From Methylocystis sp. ATCC 49242 (GTDB taxonomy: Bacteria > Pseudomonadota > Alphaproteobacteria > Rhizobiales > Beijerinckiaceae), in the NCBI RefSeq assembly GCF_000188155.2, contig NZ_KE124774.1, positions 532,736 to 596,735 on the forward strand: a stretch of DNA of 64,000 nucleotides, written 5' to 3'. Of the stretch, positions 1 through 8,539 are shown in pieces. The notes below the pieces were generated by a model. That model was given only the letters and a program-made list of their open reading frames with translations. It searched no databases and was not told the origin of the DNA. The position numbers were made by a program, and so were the translations under genes. Positions within the stretch are counted from its first letter, which is position 1. Each line of letters begins with the position of its first letter.

Positions 1-1055
1 GTGTGCGAAACATTGTGCCAATAGGCGCGCGCGTCGACGAAACCCCAGTCTCCTGTTCCCTGATACTTTGCTTCGACCTGATACCCGCGGTTGGCGGTCA
101 TATCCATGCGCTGATTGGCGAAGCCCTGGTAGGGAATATTCGTGATGGCGCCCCTGAGCGACAGAAGATGCCCGTCGTTCTGATAGGCGATCGTACCCTG
201 GTGGTTTTCGGAAATGAAATTCGTCGAGAGAACCTTGGCGTCATTGCCGCCAGCGCGATAGTCGGTCGCCCGTGACCACGAGCCGTTGTATAGGAATGCG
301 TAGTGGTCAGTCGCCGTATTGACGATGGCTGAAGCGCCAATGCCGGTGTTGTTCGAACGAAAGAAGCTCGACGTCTCGCCGGTCACGAGAACGTTGTTGT
401 CGGGGCCGAGACGTAACTTGCCTGCCTCAAAAAGCTCTATGAACGGCTTTCTGGCGTCAGCGGGTTCGGGAGGCGCGGCGGTCGTCGTCGCCGCCGATCG
501 GAAAACAGGCGACGGTGGTTCGACGATGATCGTTCCGCCGATCGAATCGCCGCCTTTGCTGACCGGAACAACGCCGGAATACACTTCGACTTTCCCGACC
601 GTGTTGGCGTCGGAATAGGAGAGCGGCGGGTTCATGTGATTGGCGCATGCTGACGTGACAGCGACGCCGCTGGTCATAATCTTGATTCGATCATCCGCCA
701 TGCCATGGATGACGGGCAGTCGTGAAACGCCGCCAGCCTCATACATGCTGACGCCGGGCGTTCGCTCGAGGAGTTTCGTCGTGTCGGGCGACGTGGCGCG
801 TTCGTCCGCGATTTCTGCGCGAGGCACGACCTCCGGTTCTCGCATCGGCTCGGGGGCGGGCGCCGGCTCCGGCGCAGGAGCCGCAACCGGAGCGGCTACA
901 GGCGTCGCAACGCGCCGCTGTGGCGTTGTGGATGTCGCGTGCCTTGGGCGGTTGGCCGCAATGGTGATGTCGGGGAGGGCTTGCTGCGCCAAACCGGGCG
1001 TTGCACAGACGAGCGCGATGAGACTGGCGCTGCGAGCGATAGATACGCGGAACAT
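1..1055 (-). CDS. TonB-dependent outer membrane receptor, OprC/copper-receptor-like (3' end outside window)
   Basis: The gene runs off the left edge, so only about 350 N-terminal residues are visible. They show a signal peptide (residues 1-23), a Pro/Ala-rich linker (about 50-75) and a plug domain with LLERTPGVSMYEAGG and IHGMADDRIKI. Within the plug is SACANHMNPPLSY (Cys137, His140, Met141), a CxxxM arrangement like the copper-ligand site known in Pseudomonas OprC. This suggests copper import energised by TonB-ExbBD. The ATG start at 1055 precedes a good signal sequence. An outer-membrane barrel and a DUF2946 protein lie just upstream on the same strand, and DUF2946 proteins often accompany metal receptors. 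Receptor identity is firm; copper as ligand is inferred from the motif. Confidence 0.85.
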   Translation of the reverse strand, partial: MFRVSIARSASLIALVCATPGLAQQALPDITIAANRPRHATSTTPQRRVATPVAAPVAAPAPEPAPAPEPMREPEVVPRAEIADERATSPDTTKLLERTPGVSMYEAGGVSRLPVIHGMADDRIKIMTSGVAVTSACANHMNPPLSYSDANTVGKVEVYSGVVPVSKGGDSIGGTIIVEPPSPVFRSAATTTAAPPEPADARKPFIELFEAGKLRLGPDNNVLVTGETSSFFRSNNTGIGASAIVNTATDHYAFLYNGSWSRATDYRAGGNDAKVLSTNFISENHQGTIAYQNDGHLLSLRGAITNIPYQGFANQRMDMTANRGYQVEAKYQGTGDWGFVDARAYWHNVSH

Positions 1056-1157
1056 GGTCTTTCCTCCGCCCAACGCGATAAGCAATTAATTCCGGCTCGC
1101 CACGATCCTCGAGCGGATTGCGGCGAGCCGGACATCCATCATCGTTTTTTCAGTCGA

Positions 1158-2171
1158 TCAGTAAGTCGTTAGCCCGGGAGCCGCGCCCCAGTTGAAGTGG
1201 TAGTTGATACCCGCGCGGGCGATGACGCCGTCGTATCGCACACGTGTCGTGGGGAAGATCATCTGCGCATCCGGCACAGCTCTGCCCATATGAGCTGCGA
1301 CGTTTGAAACGGCGGCCACTGCGCTGCCGTTGAGATTCATGGAGCCGAGATCATAGTAGAAGGCCTCGGCTTTCAGGCTCCAGTTCGGCATGAACATCCA
1401 CTCGAAACCGCCGCCGGCGTTCCAGCCGACCAGCGTGCTCGAAGTGCGGCCCGAGCCGACCGCGATCTGGGAGTAGGGGGTCGTGATCATGCCGCCGTAA
1501 CATGCGTCGGTCGGCGTGCCGCACCAGGCGGAGGTCGATGTATAATTGCCATTGGCCCAGGCGCCGCCATAGGTCAGACCGCCGGTGCCGAAAACGAGCA
1601 AGGTCGGCGTGACCAGATAGCCGACGCGACCGCGCACGGTGCCGAACCAGTCAAGGCCCGCCTGAATCGTGCCGCCGCCGACCGAGTTGCGGGTGCCGTG
1701 CGGCATGAGCATCATGCGGCCCATGGAATAGAGATCCTGACCGACGCCGGTGTAGCCGCCCGAGCCACGGATCGCCGAACCCTGCATGTCAGCTTCGACG
1801 CCGATGACAATGGTGGGGCTCCATTGATAATTGTAACCGATCTGCCCGCCGCCGATGAAGCCGTTCTGGTTGAGACTGGCGTTGCCGCTGTTGGCGGCCA
1901 TCAGTCCGCCATAGCCGGCGACGAGGAGCGGAGGCCAGCCGGGCTGATTGAAATAGCTCGTGTAATACTGGTCATAGGCGTTGCCGACGGTCGTCGCGTT
2001 GGAGCTCAAACCGAAGCCGTAGCCGGCGTTGAGACCGGCGTAGAAGCCGGTCCACATGGGCGGCGCGACATAAACGGGCGGCGGAGCCTTGACGGAGGGG
2101 AGGTCGGCGGCGAAGGCCGATCCTGCCGAAACCGCCAGCAGAATGGCGGATAAGGTGGGGGCGAGTTTCAT
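1158..2171 (-). CDS. Outer membrane beta-barrel protein, Omp25/Omp31-like
   Basis: A 337-residue exported protein. A signal peptide (MKLAPTLSAILLAVSAGSAFA) is followed by a Pro-rich stretch and WTGFYAGLNAGYGFG, the usual opening strand of the Omp25/Omp31 family of alphaproteobacteria. Alternating Gly/aromatic strands run to the end, with the family-like features of GGGQIGYNYQW, a VRGRVGYL strand and a C-terminal aromatic strand (INYHFNW). The ATG at 2171 is chosen because it directly precedes the signal peptide and has AAAGAGG upstream; a longer frame exists but adds 29 non-signal residues. Likely a structural or passive porin-like barrel. It lies between the TonB receptor and the DUF2946 gene, but nothing ties it functionally to them. 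Confidence 0.82.
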   Translation of the reverse strand: MKLAPTLSAILLAVSAGSAFAADLPSVKAPPPVYVAPPMWTGFYAGLNAGYGFGLSSNATTVGNAYDQYYTSYFNQPGWPPLLVAGYGGLMAANSGNASLNQNGFIGGGQIGYNYQWSPTIVIGVEADMQGSAIRGSGGYTGVGQDLYSMGRMMLMPHGTRNSVGGGTIQAGLDWFGTVRGRVGYLVTPTLLVFGTGGLTYGGAWANGNYTSTSAWCGTPTDACYGGMITTPYSQIAVGSGRTSSTLVGWNAGGGFEWMFMPNWSLKAEAFYYDLGSMNLNGSAVAAVSNVAAHMGRAVPDAQMIFPTTRVRYDGVIARAGINYHFNWGAAPGLTTY

Positions 2172-2316
2172 TCTCTTGCCTCTTTGCTTTCGTGCGGGTG
2201 GTGTTGATGACGGTATCGGAAGCCAAGGGTGCTTACGCCAGAACCGAACAAGGTTCATGGCAGTAGGCGCCTGTGGCGACAGATCTGAGAGTGACGGTTG
2301 AAGTCGCTAATCTGGC

Positions 2317-2335
2317 GGGAGTCCGCGGGACTCCC
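2317..2335 (-). terminator. Hairpin downstream of the DUF2946 gene
   Basis: An 8-bp perfect stem (GGGAGTCC / GGACTCCC) with a 3-base loop lies 28 bases after the stop codon of the DUF2946 gene on the minus strand. No T-tract follows, so Rho-independent termination is uncertain. Confidence 0.35.
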
Positions 2336-2362
2336 GGGCGAGATCGAACTCGCCCGCCTGGA

Positions 2363-2779
2363 TCAGGCGTGAGGCGGCGCGGTTGACGACCAGCTGCTTT
2401 CCCAGCCCGACTGGCGCAGTCCCACTCGGCGCGGGAGGAAATAAGCGCGCGGCGCCCCGATTTGCGGCGGAGACGGAGCGATTATTTTCGCAAGGACTGC
2501 GAGAGGAATGAGCGACGCATCGTCATAAAGCGCTGCACAAAGCACGCAGCATTGAGAGAGATCATGCTGGTGGCCTGCGTGACCGTTGTGGTCGCCGGTA
2601 TCGTCACAAATCGCAGTCGTGGAGGCAATTGACGCCGACCGCTCGCCGACGTCTGGCGTCATAGACCCGGACGAGTGGATTCCCGTCGCGCTGAGCACTT
2701 GGATAGCGAGCAGACACGCCAAAGCGCACGCGACGAGCGCGTGTTTTAGAAGCGTTCTATTTGCCCAAGAGCGAGTCAT
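2363..2779 (-). CDS. DUF2946-type small secreted His/Cys-rich protein
   Basis: A 138-residue protein with an N-terminal hydrophobic signal/anchor (LLKHALVACALACLLAI, residues about 10-26). A polar His-rich segment (GDHNGHAGHQHD) leads into LSQCCVLCAA, and the C-terminus reads GWESSWSSTAPP. This layout (one TM or signal, HxxxH and CxxC-like clusters, terminal SSWS-APP) is that of the DUF2946 family, often found next to copper/TonB receptors and of unknown biochemical role. The potential metal ligands and the receptor neighbour suggest a role in periplasmic copper handling, which is inference. The ATG at 2779 is chosen over an upstream frame start because it puts the hydrophobic segment at the N-terminus. 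Confidence 0.65.
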   Translation of the reverse strand: MTRSWANRTLLKHALVACALACLLAIQVLSATGIHSSGSMTPDVGERSASIASTTAICDDTGDHNGHAGHQHDLSQCCVLCAALYDDASLIPLAVLAKIIAPSPPQIGAPRAYFLPRRVGLRQSGWESSWSSTAPPHA

Positions 2780-3556
2780 GACGATAAAATAAGTGCAGCA
2801 CCGCTTAAAATGCAATGTCAACAAAGTTTTTGCCGATGATGTTCCGTTTGTTGTGACCCAAATGACACATGTTTGATTTTTATCATAAAGCGCAATGACG
2901 CCGAGCAATCTTGCTGGACGGCCGATTTGGCCGGAGCCGGCCGATGTCTCGTGATCGCGATCGATGTCATGAGATCGTCAGGCGGGGTTCGGTCGGGAAC
3001 TTCGAAGAGAGGCCGTCGATGATCCTGGCCCGGCGCTTTGGCGGCCCGCATGAACCGGCGCGCCGCGAAGCGGGCGCTGCTCCGAATCCAAGAACCTCCG
3101 CGCAGGACGCCTCAACGACGAAGTTTTACGACTGGGTGGATGGAGGCGCACGCGCCGTTGGCAATGTTTGTATCGTCACATTCGGCGCCTGCAGGCTCCT
3201 GGAATGCATAACTAATTGCGCCATCAATAATGTAATTGTTGACTGGATGAAATGAAAATTTTTAGCGGGTTTGGATTCGTGCGGAAGCGATCTTGAAAAA
3301 GATCAATATCGTATATTTACTGCGCAATTATGTTAGCAGAGCTGAGCATTACAATAAGTAAAGATGGTTTGCGTGAGGCCGTCGACAAAGTGATACAGGC
3401 GGTGTGGGCGAATATTGGGCCGGCGTAATCCGCAAGGTTCAGAAATACTGAACAAGATAAATTATCGATCGTCGGCGTTGACGTTTGCGAGATGCAAAAT
3501 GTCGCCAGTCGCATATGATGCCGAGGCGTCAGGCCATGCGTGGAAGAGGTGAGATC
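2780..3556. other. Intergenic stretch with no supported gene
   Basis: This 777-bp gap separates the DUF2946 gene and the sulfatase, which are divergent. The part from about 3200 to 3480 is clearly more AT-rich than its surroundings and probably carries the sulfatase promoter. The only coding-like item is a 32-residue frame at 3330-3428 (plus strand, ATG to TAA), which has no recognisable ribosome site. Open frames in the GC-rich half have no family features. Confidence 0.5.
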
Positions 3557-5722
3557 ATGAGATGGGATATGCGTCGCTGGAAAGTCACCTCCATACCGAT
3601 CGGCGTCGCTGCGCTTGCGCTCGCCTCAACATGCGCAGCAGCTCCTGCGCAGTTGCGCCGGCCAAACATACTTCTCATCCTCACGGATGACGCTGGCATA
3701 GATCAGATTCGCACTTTCGGTTACGGCGGCCGCACCGCGCCGCCCACTCCGAGCATTGATGCAATCGCCAATGCGGGCCTGCGGTTCAGAAACGCATGGA
3801 CGATGCCCGCCTGCTCGACGGCCCGCGGCGTGCTGTACACCGGGCGCTATCCTTTCCGCACCAATTTATACGCCGCGCTCGGTCCCTCCGATCTCGCCAA
3901 TTCCATGATCTCGCCATGGGAGATGACGCTTCCGAAGCTTATGAAGAAAGGCGGCTATACGAGTGGGCTGTTCGGGAAATTCCATATCGGTCTTCAGGGA
4001 AACAATCCCTTCAAACTTGCCATGCCGGGCGCGCTCGGTTGGGATTACTTTTCCGGATGGCTGGACGAAACCGGCGATCCGTCGTCGATCGATACGACCG
4101 CCGGCGGCGTGGGCGCTCCGGACCAATATCCATGGGGCTATGTGCCCGGTTCGAGGAACGGCGGCGCCGATCGCGGCGCCTGCTATGCGGGCGACGGAAG
4201 CTGCCAGCTTCTGAGCGCGCCATATGCCTCGAAGAATCCGCCCGGCCGCGTCTGTCGGGACGGCGGCGGCATTTTCACGCCCGGGCGGTCCTGCCAGCTG
4301 CGAACTCCGCCGAAAATCAACTTCGGCATATTGAGCGCTCACTATGTTTCTCCGCTCGTGATCAATCGCGGCGTGAGCGTCGAGCAGCCTCTGATCACGA
4401 ACAGGCGGGCGCGAACCTATCGCAATGTCGAAGCGACCGACGCGGCTATCCGCTGGATCAAGCAGCAGCAGGCTGCTGGTGGGCCATGGATGGCAACGGT
4501 CTCGACCGCTACTGTCCACACGCCGATGCAAGCGCCCCCTGTGCCCCGTCTGCCCGCGAATTCGGTCGACACCAATGGGCTCGATCCCGACAACCCCGCA
4601 AGCCAGATCATCATCGCCAATCAGATGATCGAGGAAATGGACGCTGATATCGGCCGGCTTCTTGTGGAAACAGGACTTGCGCGCAGGAGCCCGAGCGGCT
4701 CGCTGATTTACGAGCCCGAAGCAACGGACACGGTGGTCGTCTATGTCAACGACAATGGCTCCCTCGGCTCTCAGGTGCGACTGCCCTTCGACGGAAGCCG
4801 CGCGAAAGGCACGCCCTATCAGACCGGCGTGTGGACGCAGCTGGTCGTCGCTGGCCCGCTCGTGAGCCAGCCGGGTCGCGCTGTGACAGCAATGGTCAAT
4901 ATTGCCGATCTGTATCAGTTGTTCGGCGAAATCGCCGGAATAGATGTGCGCAAGGTCGTGCCGCGCACGCTCGATTCCCGGCCCATGCTGCCCTATCTCC
5001 GTAACCCCGCCCAGGCGCCCATCCGCACCTCCAATTTCACGCTCGTCGGCCCGAACATACAGGCCAATGGCGCAATGAACGGCCCCTGTCAGTTTGCAAG
5101 CAGTTGCTCGCAGATTCCTGTGACCAAGAGCGTCTGCGAGGATAATGGCGGCGTCTGGTTCGGGCAGCGCGCGACCGGGACTTATCCCGTGTCGGGCGGC
5201 ACGCCGATCCCAGCGAACGGCTTTACCTACTGTTGCCAGGTCCAGATCTGGCTGCATGACAACGGTTACACGCCGACCAAGATTAATCCGGAAACGGGCA
5301 TGGCCATCCGGAATCGCATCGGCTACAAGCTCGTGCGCAACAGCCTGAAGGATTACAGCTCGGCCAGCAATTCATGCCTCGACACGACTACCGACGAGCT
5401 CTATGTCGTGAATGAGGCGGAGCCTGTGCCGTTGCTGGACCGGGAAGACAGGTTGATCCCCACGCCCTATACGCCCGTTCAGCAGCGCAACCATGACGCC
5501 TTGTCGAAGGAGCTGGACGCCCTGCTCGGATCACAGCCGTCGTGCCCGGGCGACGGCAATATCGATGGCGTCGTGAACCTGCAGGATGTTCACGACTACG
5601 GCGTCATGGTGCATCTGTCTCGCGGGAAATCGAGTTGGTACGACTTCAACGAGGACGGGCTGACCAATCCGGCCGATTTGGCGATCATTCAGAAGAATTA
5701 CGGAAAGGTGTGCCGAAAGTAG
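3557..5722 (+). CDS. Exported sulfatase with C-terminal dockerin-like EF-hand repeats
   Basis: A 721-residue protein with a signal peptide (residues 9-32) and an arylsulfatase/alkaline phosphatase-superfamily fold. RRPNILLILTDDAG (Asp44, Asp45) gives calcium ligands, and MPACSTARGVLYTGR (Cys86) occupies the formylglycine site. GLFGKFHIG, VHTPMQAP and VYVNDNGSLG supply the other usual active-site elements. The canonical activation motif is C-x-P/A-x-R; here the third position is Thr, so conversion of Cys86 is not assured. The last 55 residues hold two calcium-loop repeats (GDGNIDGVVNLQD and YDFNEDGLTNPAD), as in type I dockerins. The ATG at 3557 follows GGAAGAGGTGAG and begins the signal peptide. 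Substrate is unknown: sulfate ester of a polysaccharide, or another phosphate/sulfate ester. Confidence 0.82.
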   Translation: MRWDMRRWKVTSIPIGVAALALASTCAAAPAQLRRPNILLILTDDAGIDQIRTFGYGGRTAPPTPSIDAIANAGLRFRNAWTMPACSTARGVLYTGRYPFRTNLYAALGPSDLANSMISPWEMTLPKLMKKGGYTSGLFGKFHIGLQGNNPFKLAMPGALGWDYFSGWLDETGDPSSIDTTAGGVGAPDQYPWGYVPGSRNGGADRGACYAGDGSCQLLSAPYASKNPPGRVCRDGGGIFTPGRSCQLRTPPKINFGILSAHYVSPLVINRGVSVEQPLITNRRARTYRNVEATDAAIRWIKQQQAAGGPWMATVSTATVHTPMQAPPVPRLPANSVDTNGLDPDNPASQIIIANQMIEEMDADIGRLLVETGLARRSPSGSLIYEPEATDTVVVYVNDNGSLGSQVRLPFDGSRAKGTPYQTGVWTQLVVAGPLVSQPGRAVTAMVNIADLYQLFGEIAGIDVRKVVPRTLDSRPMLPYLRNPAQAPIRTSNFTLVGPNIQANGAMNGPCQFASSCSQIPVTKSVCEDNGGVWFGQRATGTYPVSGGTPIPANGFTYCCQVQIWLHDNGYTPTKINPETGMAIRNRIGYKLVRNSLKDYSSASNSCLDTTTDELYVVNEAEPVPLLDREDRLIPTPYTPVQQRNHDALSKELDALLGSQPSCPGDGNIDGVVNLQDVHDYGVMVHLSRGKSSWYDFNEDGLTNPADLAIIQKNYGKVCRK

Positions 5723-5805
5723 AGGCGTGTGTGGAGCTGGCGTTCTGTAATCTTGCTAGCGATCTCGAGCGGTCTGCCTGCAGCGTCAGTAATGTCAGGA
5801 AAAAT

Positions 5806-5844
5806 CGAGCCCTGCGGACAGTCCCGGGACTGTCTGCAGGCTCG
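5806..5844. repeat. Near-perfect 39-bp palindrome after the sulfatase gene
   Basis: The stretch reads as its own reverse complement around the centre TCCCGGGA, with arms from CGAGCC to GGCTCG. One extra C and one mismatch are the only flaws. It lies about 85 bases after the sulfatase stop. It could be a strong hairpin (termination or mRNA protection) or a dimeric protein site. No T-tract follows on either side. Confidence 0.6.
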
Positions 5845-5943
5845 AAAGAGCGGCTGTATCGATAAGCGCTCATCGCGCTCCGCACGATGTCGATGCCCGA
5901 ACACTTCGTCGCGTCAGCGTAACGCCCGCAATCGTCGAGGCGA

Positions 5944-6429
5944 TCAATGGAATGATTTGTCGACGAGAAAAATCCAGATCATGACAAGAGGCAACAGGAG
6001 GGAGAAGGCGACCTTCGTGATGTGGAGCGACAAAAGGTACGTATTTCGCCTTTTGGAAATTTCCATCAGCAGATCGTTCTCAAATTCGGCGATCGTTTTG
6101 GCGCCGATCTCGGCGTCCGGTCCCATCATGTTCAGACAGCGCAGGTCGATCCATGCTGCTGACGCGAATGCAGCCATAAATGCGAAGATCGCGACCTTGA
6201 TGTAATGGCCATATGGCGTGCCTTCATCGATCAGGCCAAGAGAGAAAGTTAAGGCGGCCAGCATTACGGATATGAATTGCAGTAAATCGGCGCTTTTCGA
6301 GTCGATCACACTCATGTCGTGCAGGACGCTGTCGATGAGCGTCTTCAGGCCCGCGCTCCCTTCGTTTCGTATCGCGTGATATTTCCTCTCGTTTTGGGTA
6401 TGGTCGTTTGCAGTTGTCAAAATAGGCAT
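5944..6429 (-). CDS. Predicted three-TM membrane protein
   Basis: A 161-residue protein. After a polar N-terminus (about 45 residues) comes VIDSKSADLLQFISVMLAALTFSLGL (first TM, about 52-73, preceded by a DSKS turn), then a second TM (about 80-100). A charged helix follows (FENDLLMEISKRRNTY), and the last TM is at about 136-157. The arrangement resembles small effector-type membrane proteins of the PycTM/SMODS-associated 2TM kind, which also carry a D-K-x-S turn before the first helix and a charged linker. No cyclase or sensor gene is adjacent, so this is resemblance only. The ATG at 6429 is preceded by GAGAGGAG. Confidence 0.6.
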   Translation of the reverse strand: MPILTTANDHTQNERKYHAIRNEGSAGLKTLIDSVLHDMSVIDSKSADLLQFISVMLAALTFSLGLIDEGTPYGHYIKVAIFAFMAAFASAAWIDLRCLNMMGPDAEIGAKTIAEFENDLLMEISKRRNTYLLSLHITKVAFSLLLPLVMIWIFLVDKSFH

Positions 6430-6672
6430 CGGCTCCTCTCCCGCGCGCCGCCCCGCATTTTGTGAAGCATCTAGCGGCCGACATTAATGCGCCGCCCGAA
6501 TATACATAAGGTTCCACTATCGCCGAAGCCGATTTTCAAGCGCCGGAAGGAAGGCGCCGAAAGCTCGATCCTGCCGAGCTTTCCGAAGCCGTGATCGACG
6601 GTTGGCGAGCGCGTCTCTCGAATGAAGCCATCACGACAGAACTATCGGCTGAGCGGTTCGCTTCGTTGGAAT
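6430..6672. other. Short gap with a possible gene remnant
   Basis: On the plus strand from about 6513 to 6665 one frame reads as an amphipathic, coding-like sequence (LDPAELSEAVIDGWRARLSN, then a helix ending SAERFASLE). It has no start codon after the preceding stop and is cut by antisense coding sequence. It may be the remains of a lost gene, or chance. Confidence 0.25.
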
Positions 6673-6885
6673 TCACTCATCATCCTGGGTCAGAATGTGT
6701 CGAAGCAAAAAACCGACAGAATAGGAAAATGCGGCGCCAAAGATTCCGAGAAAGGTCGAGTTGACATATTTTGGCTCCAAACCCTCCGAAACGATCTTGA
6801 ATATCGAGGCTCCGATAAGCAAAACAAACGGCAATGAAATCAGAATGCCAACCCAATAGAGAATGTTTGCAAGCTGTTTCGTCAT
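6673..6885 (-). CDS. Small two-TM membrane protein
   Basis: A 70-residue protein made of two hydrophobic helices (ILYWVGILISLPFVLLIGASIF, about residues 8-29, and a second at about 40-62) joined by a short polar loop, ending in an acidic tail (TQDDE). The start at 6885 is preferred because AGGGG lies 8 bases upstream; an ATG at 6891 is only 2 bases from the same site. No family is recognised. It sits between another small membrane protein and a periplasmic phosphatase, all on one strand but widely spaced. Confidence 0.55.
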   Translation of the reverse strand: MTKQLANILYWVGILISLPFVLLIGASIFKIVSEGLEPKYVNSTFLGIFGAAFSYSVGFLLRHILTQDDE

Positions 6886-6978
6886 AGCCATGTCCCCTGT
6901 TCGTCCTGTCCGCTGTCGCCATCGTGGTGACAGGATAGAAAACTCCATGCGCTCATGGAAGCGGTCGGCTTGCCGATT

Positions 6979-7773
6979 TCACGGAGTGTCGGTGACGCTC
7001 TCGGCGCCTTTGCAGCGGCTCTGGAAGTTCATGTCATCAAGGTTTTCACTGCGATGAGTAAGACAGATGGCGCCGTTCCTCACGTGAACGAGCCAAATGG
7101 AGTCGAAATCGCACTGAAGCCATTTGCTCGGTAATTCACATTTATATTCCTCGCCCTCGACCGCCAGTGCGTTTCCCGCCAATTCCCTCAGATTTCCAAG
7201 CCTGACGAGCTGCTCGTATAACTTCCGTATGTTGTTGCGTTCCCACGCGATGAAGACAGTCTTCGCCTTGCCGTTGACGTCAGGCGCGAAGGCTCTGTCA
7301 CCGAGTAGATCGTGGGCCAGGGACTCGTTTTGATTGTATCCATACGGCGTCCAGACCGGGAAATTGATCCTGGCGGAAAGAGGAGCGATCGTCGCCAGCG
7401 GCCTAACATAATTGAAATAGTGTCCCGTCGCCTTGTTGATCATTTTCACCGCAGGATTGGCGGCTATCAACAAATCGGGGCAGCCAAACTGATTCAATAG
7501 GGCATCCGGCAGGCGTGACAGCCGGCCGGCCGCCTCGCTGCCCAGATTGCCGTCTTCGATCATCACGCCGTCATCCCTGATCGGCTTTTCGGCGTGACGG
7601 AACATGACGACAACAAGCGATCCAATCGTCTTGGGGTCGATCGGAACCGACGCGGGCGTCGGTTCGGTGGCGGTGGTCCACGACGACGGGGGCGGGGAGG
7701 GAGTACAGGCGGCTGACGCTGTCGCGGGAACCAAAAATAGCAATGCGACAGTAATGCGCGAAGTCGATTTCAT
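6979..7773 (-). CDS. Exported histidine phosphatase superfamily protein
   Basis: A 264-residue protein with a signal peptide (STSRITVALLFLVPATASAA). SLVVVMFRHAEKP then gives the phosphohistidine core (RH) of the phosphoglycerate mutase-like superfamily. The motif is RHAEKP rather than RHGxT, as in the SixA-like and bacterial periplasmic branch. A later KTVFIAWERNNIRKL segment replaces the usual VSHG-type second His motif, so the C-terminal catalytic His is not obvious. The ATG at 7773 starts the signal peptide; a TTG 30 bases upstream is less likely. Substrate unknown. Confidence 0.65.
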   Translation of the reverse strand: MKSTSRITVALLFLVPATASAACTPSPPPSSWTTATEPTPASVPIDPKTIGSLVVVMFRHAEKPIRDDGVMIEDGNLGSEAAGRLSRLPDALLNQFGCPDLLIAANPAVKMINKATGHYFNYVRPLATIAPLSARINFPVWTPYGYNQNESLAHDLLGDRAFAPDVNGKAKTVFIAWERNNIRKLYEQLVRLGNLRELAGNALAVEGEEYKCELPSKWLQCDFDSIWLVHVRNGAICLTHRSENLDDMNFQSRCKGAESVTDTP

Positions 7774-7978
7774 GGCGCGGGTCCGGAGTATGGAATACGC
7801 CAATGATTTTAGTCGGTTTTGTTGTGGACGCTATGGTCAAGATCGCTTCATTCGCGTCGGTAGCTCTGGTCTCAGGCTGAGATGGTTGGGAATTGTTGCG
7901 AAACAACGCGCGCAATTGTCATAAAGGCTCGCAATCGAAATTTTGCCCCGCATTCATCATGCGAGACGCCTGCGCCAC

Positions 7979-8007
7979 AAAAAAAGCCGAGCGGCTGCTC
8001 GGCTTTA
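7979..8007 (-). terminator. Rho-independent terminator of rplM-rpsI
   Basis: Read on the minus strand, a 9-bp stem (AAGCCGAGC/GCTCGGCTT) with a 4-base loop is followed by a run of seven T. A smaller hairpin (ACGCTG-AAAAA-CAGCGT) lies between it and the rpsI stop codon. Confidence 0.85.
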
Positions 8008-8054
8008 ATGATTTGTGACGGTAAGCGGAACGCTGAAAAACAGCGTCCTGACCG

Positions 8055-8537
8055 TTAGCGCTTCGAGAACTGGAAGCTGCGGCGGGCCTTGCGCTTGCCG
8101 TATTTCTTGCGCTCGACCACGCGCGAGTCGCGGGTAAGGAAGCCTTCCTTCTTGAGCGGCGAGCGCAGCTCCGGCTCGTAGTGCGTCAGCGCCTTGGCGA
8201 GGCCGTGGCGCACGGCGCCCGCCTGACCCGAAAGGCCGCCGCCGGCGACGGAGACGACGAGGTCATATTGGCCGGTCCGCTTCGCGACGACGAGCGGCTG
8301 CTGCAGGATCATGCGCAGCACGGGACGCGCGAAATAGACGGCGACGTCTCGGCCGTTGACGGTGATCTTGCCGGAGCCCGGCTTGACCCACACGCGGGCG
8401 ACGGCGTTCTTGCGTTTGCCGGTGGCGTAGGCGCGGCCCTGCTTGTCGAGCTTCTGCTCGTATTTCGGCGCCTCGGACGCCGCGGCGACGGCCGCCTGGT
8501 TGAGGTCGGACAGCGAGGAAAGGGTGGTCTCGGCCAT
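8055..8537 (-). CDS. rpsI: 30S ribosomal protein S9
   Basis: A 160-residue S9 with an alphaproteobacterial N-terminal extension of about 32 residues. The core is [21 protein letters not shown], then [19 protein letters not shown], ending in the basic tail [19 protein letters not shown] whose last Arg reaches the ribosomal P site in known structures. It begins 2 bases after the rplM stop codon, so the two are co-translated in the conserved rplM-rpsI order and end at the terminator just downstream. Confidence 0.98.
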   Translation of the reverse strand: MAETTLSSLSDLNQAAVAAASEAPKYEQKLDKQGRAYATGKRKNAVARVWVKPGSGKITVNGRDVAVYFARPVLRMILQQPLVVAKRTGQYDLVVSVAGGGLSGQAGAVRHGLAKALTHYEPELRSPLKKEGFLTRDSRVVERKKYGKRKARRSFQFSKR

Positions 8538-8539
8538 GA

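Noticed and set aside
2911-3255. 114-residue plus-strand frame in the gap before the sulfatase
   Set aside because: Composition is not coding-like, no signal, no motif and no ribosome site.
3866-5257. Minus-strand frame opposite the sulfatase
   Set aside because: No ribosome site or family motif; the sulfatase on the plus strand is clear.
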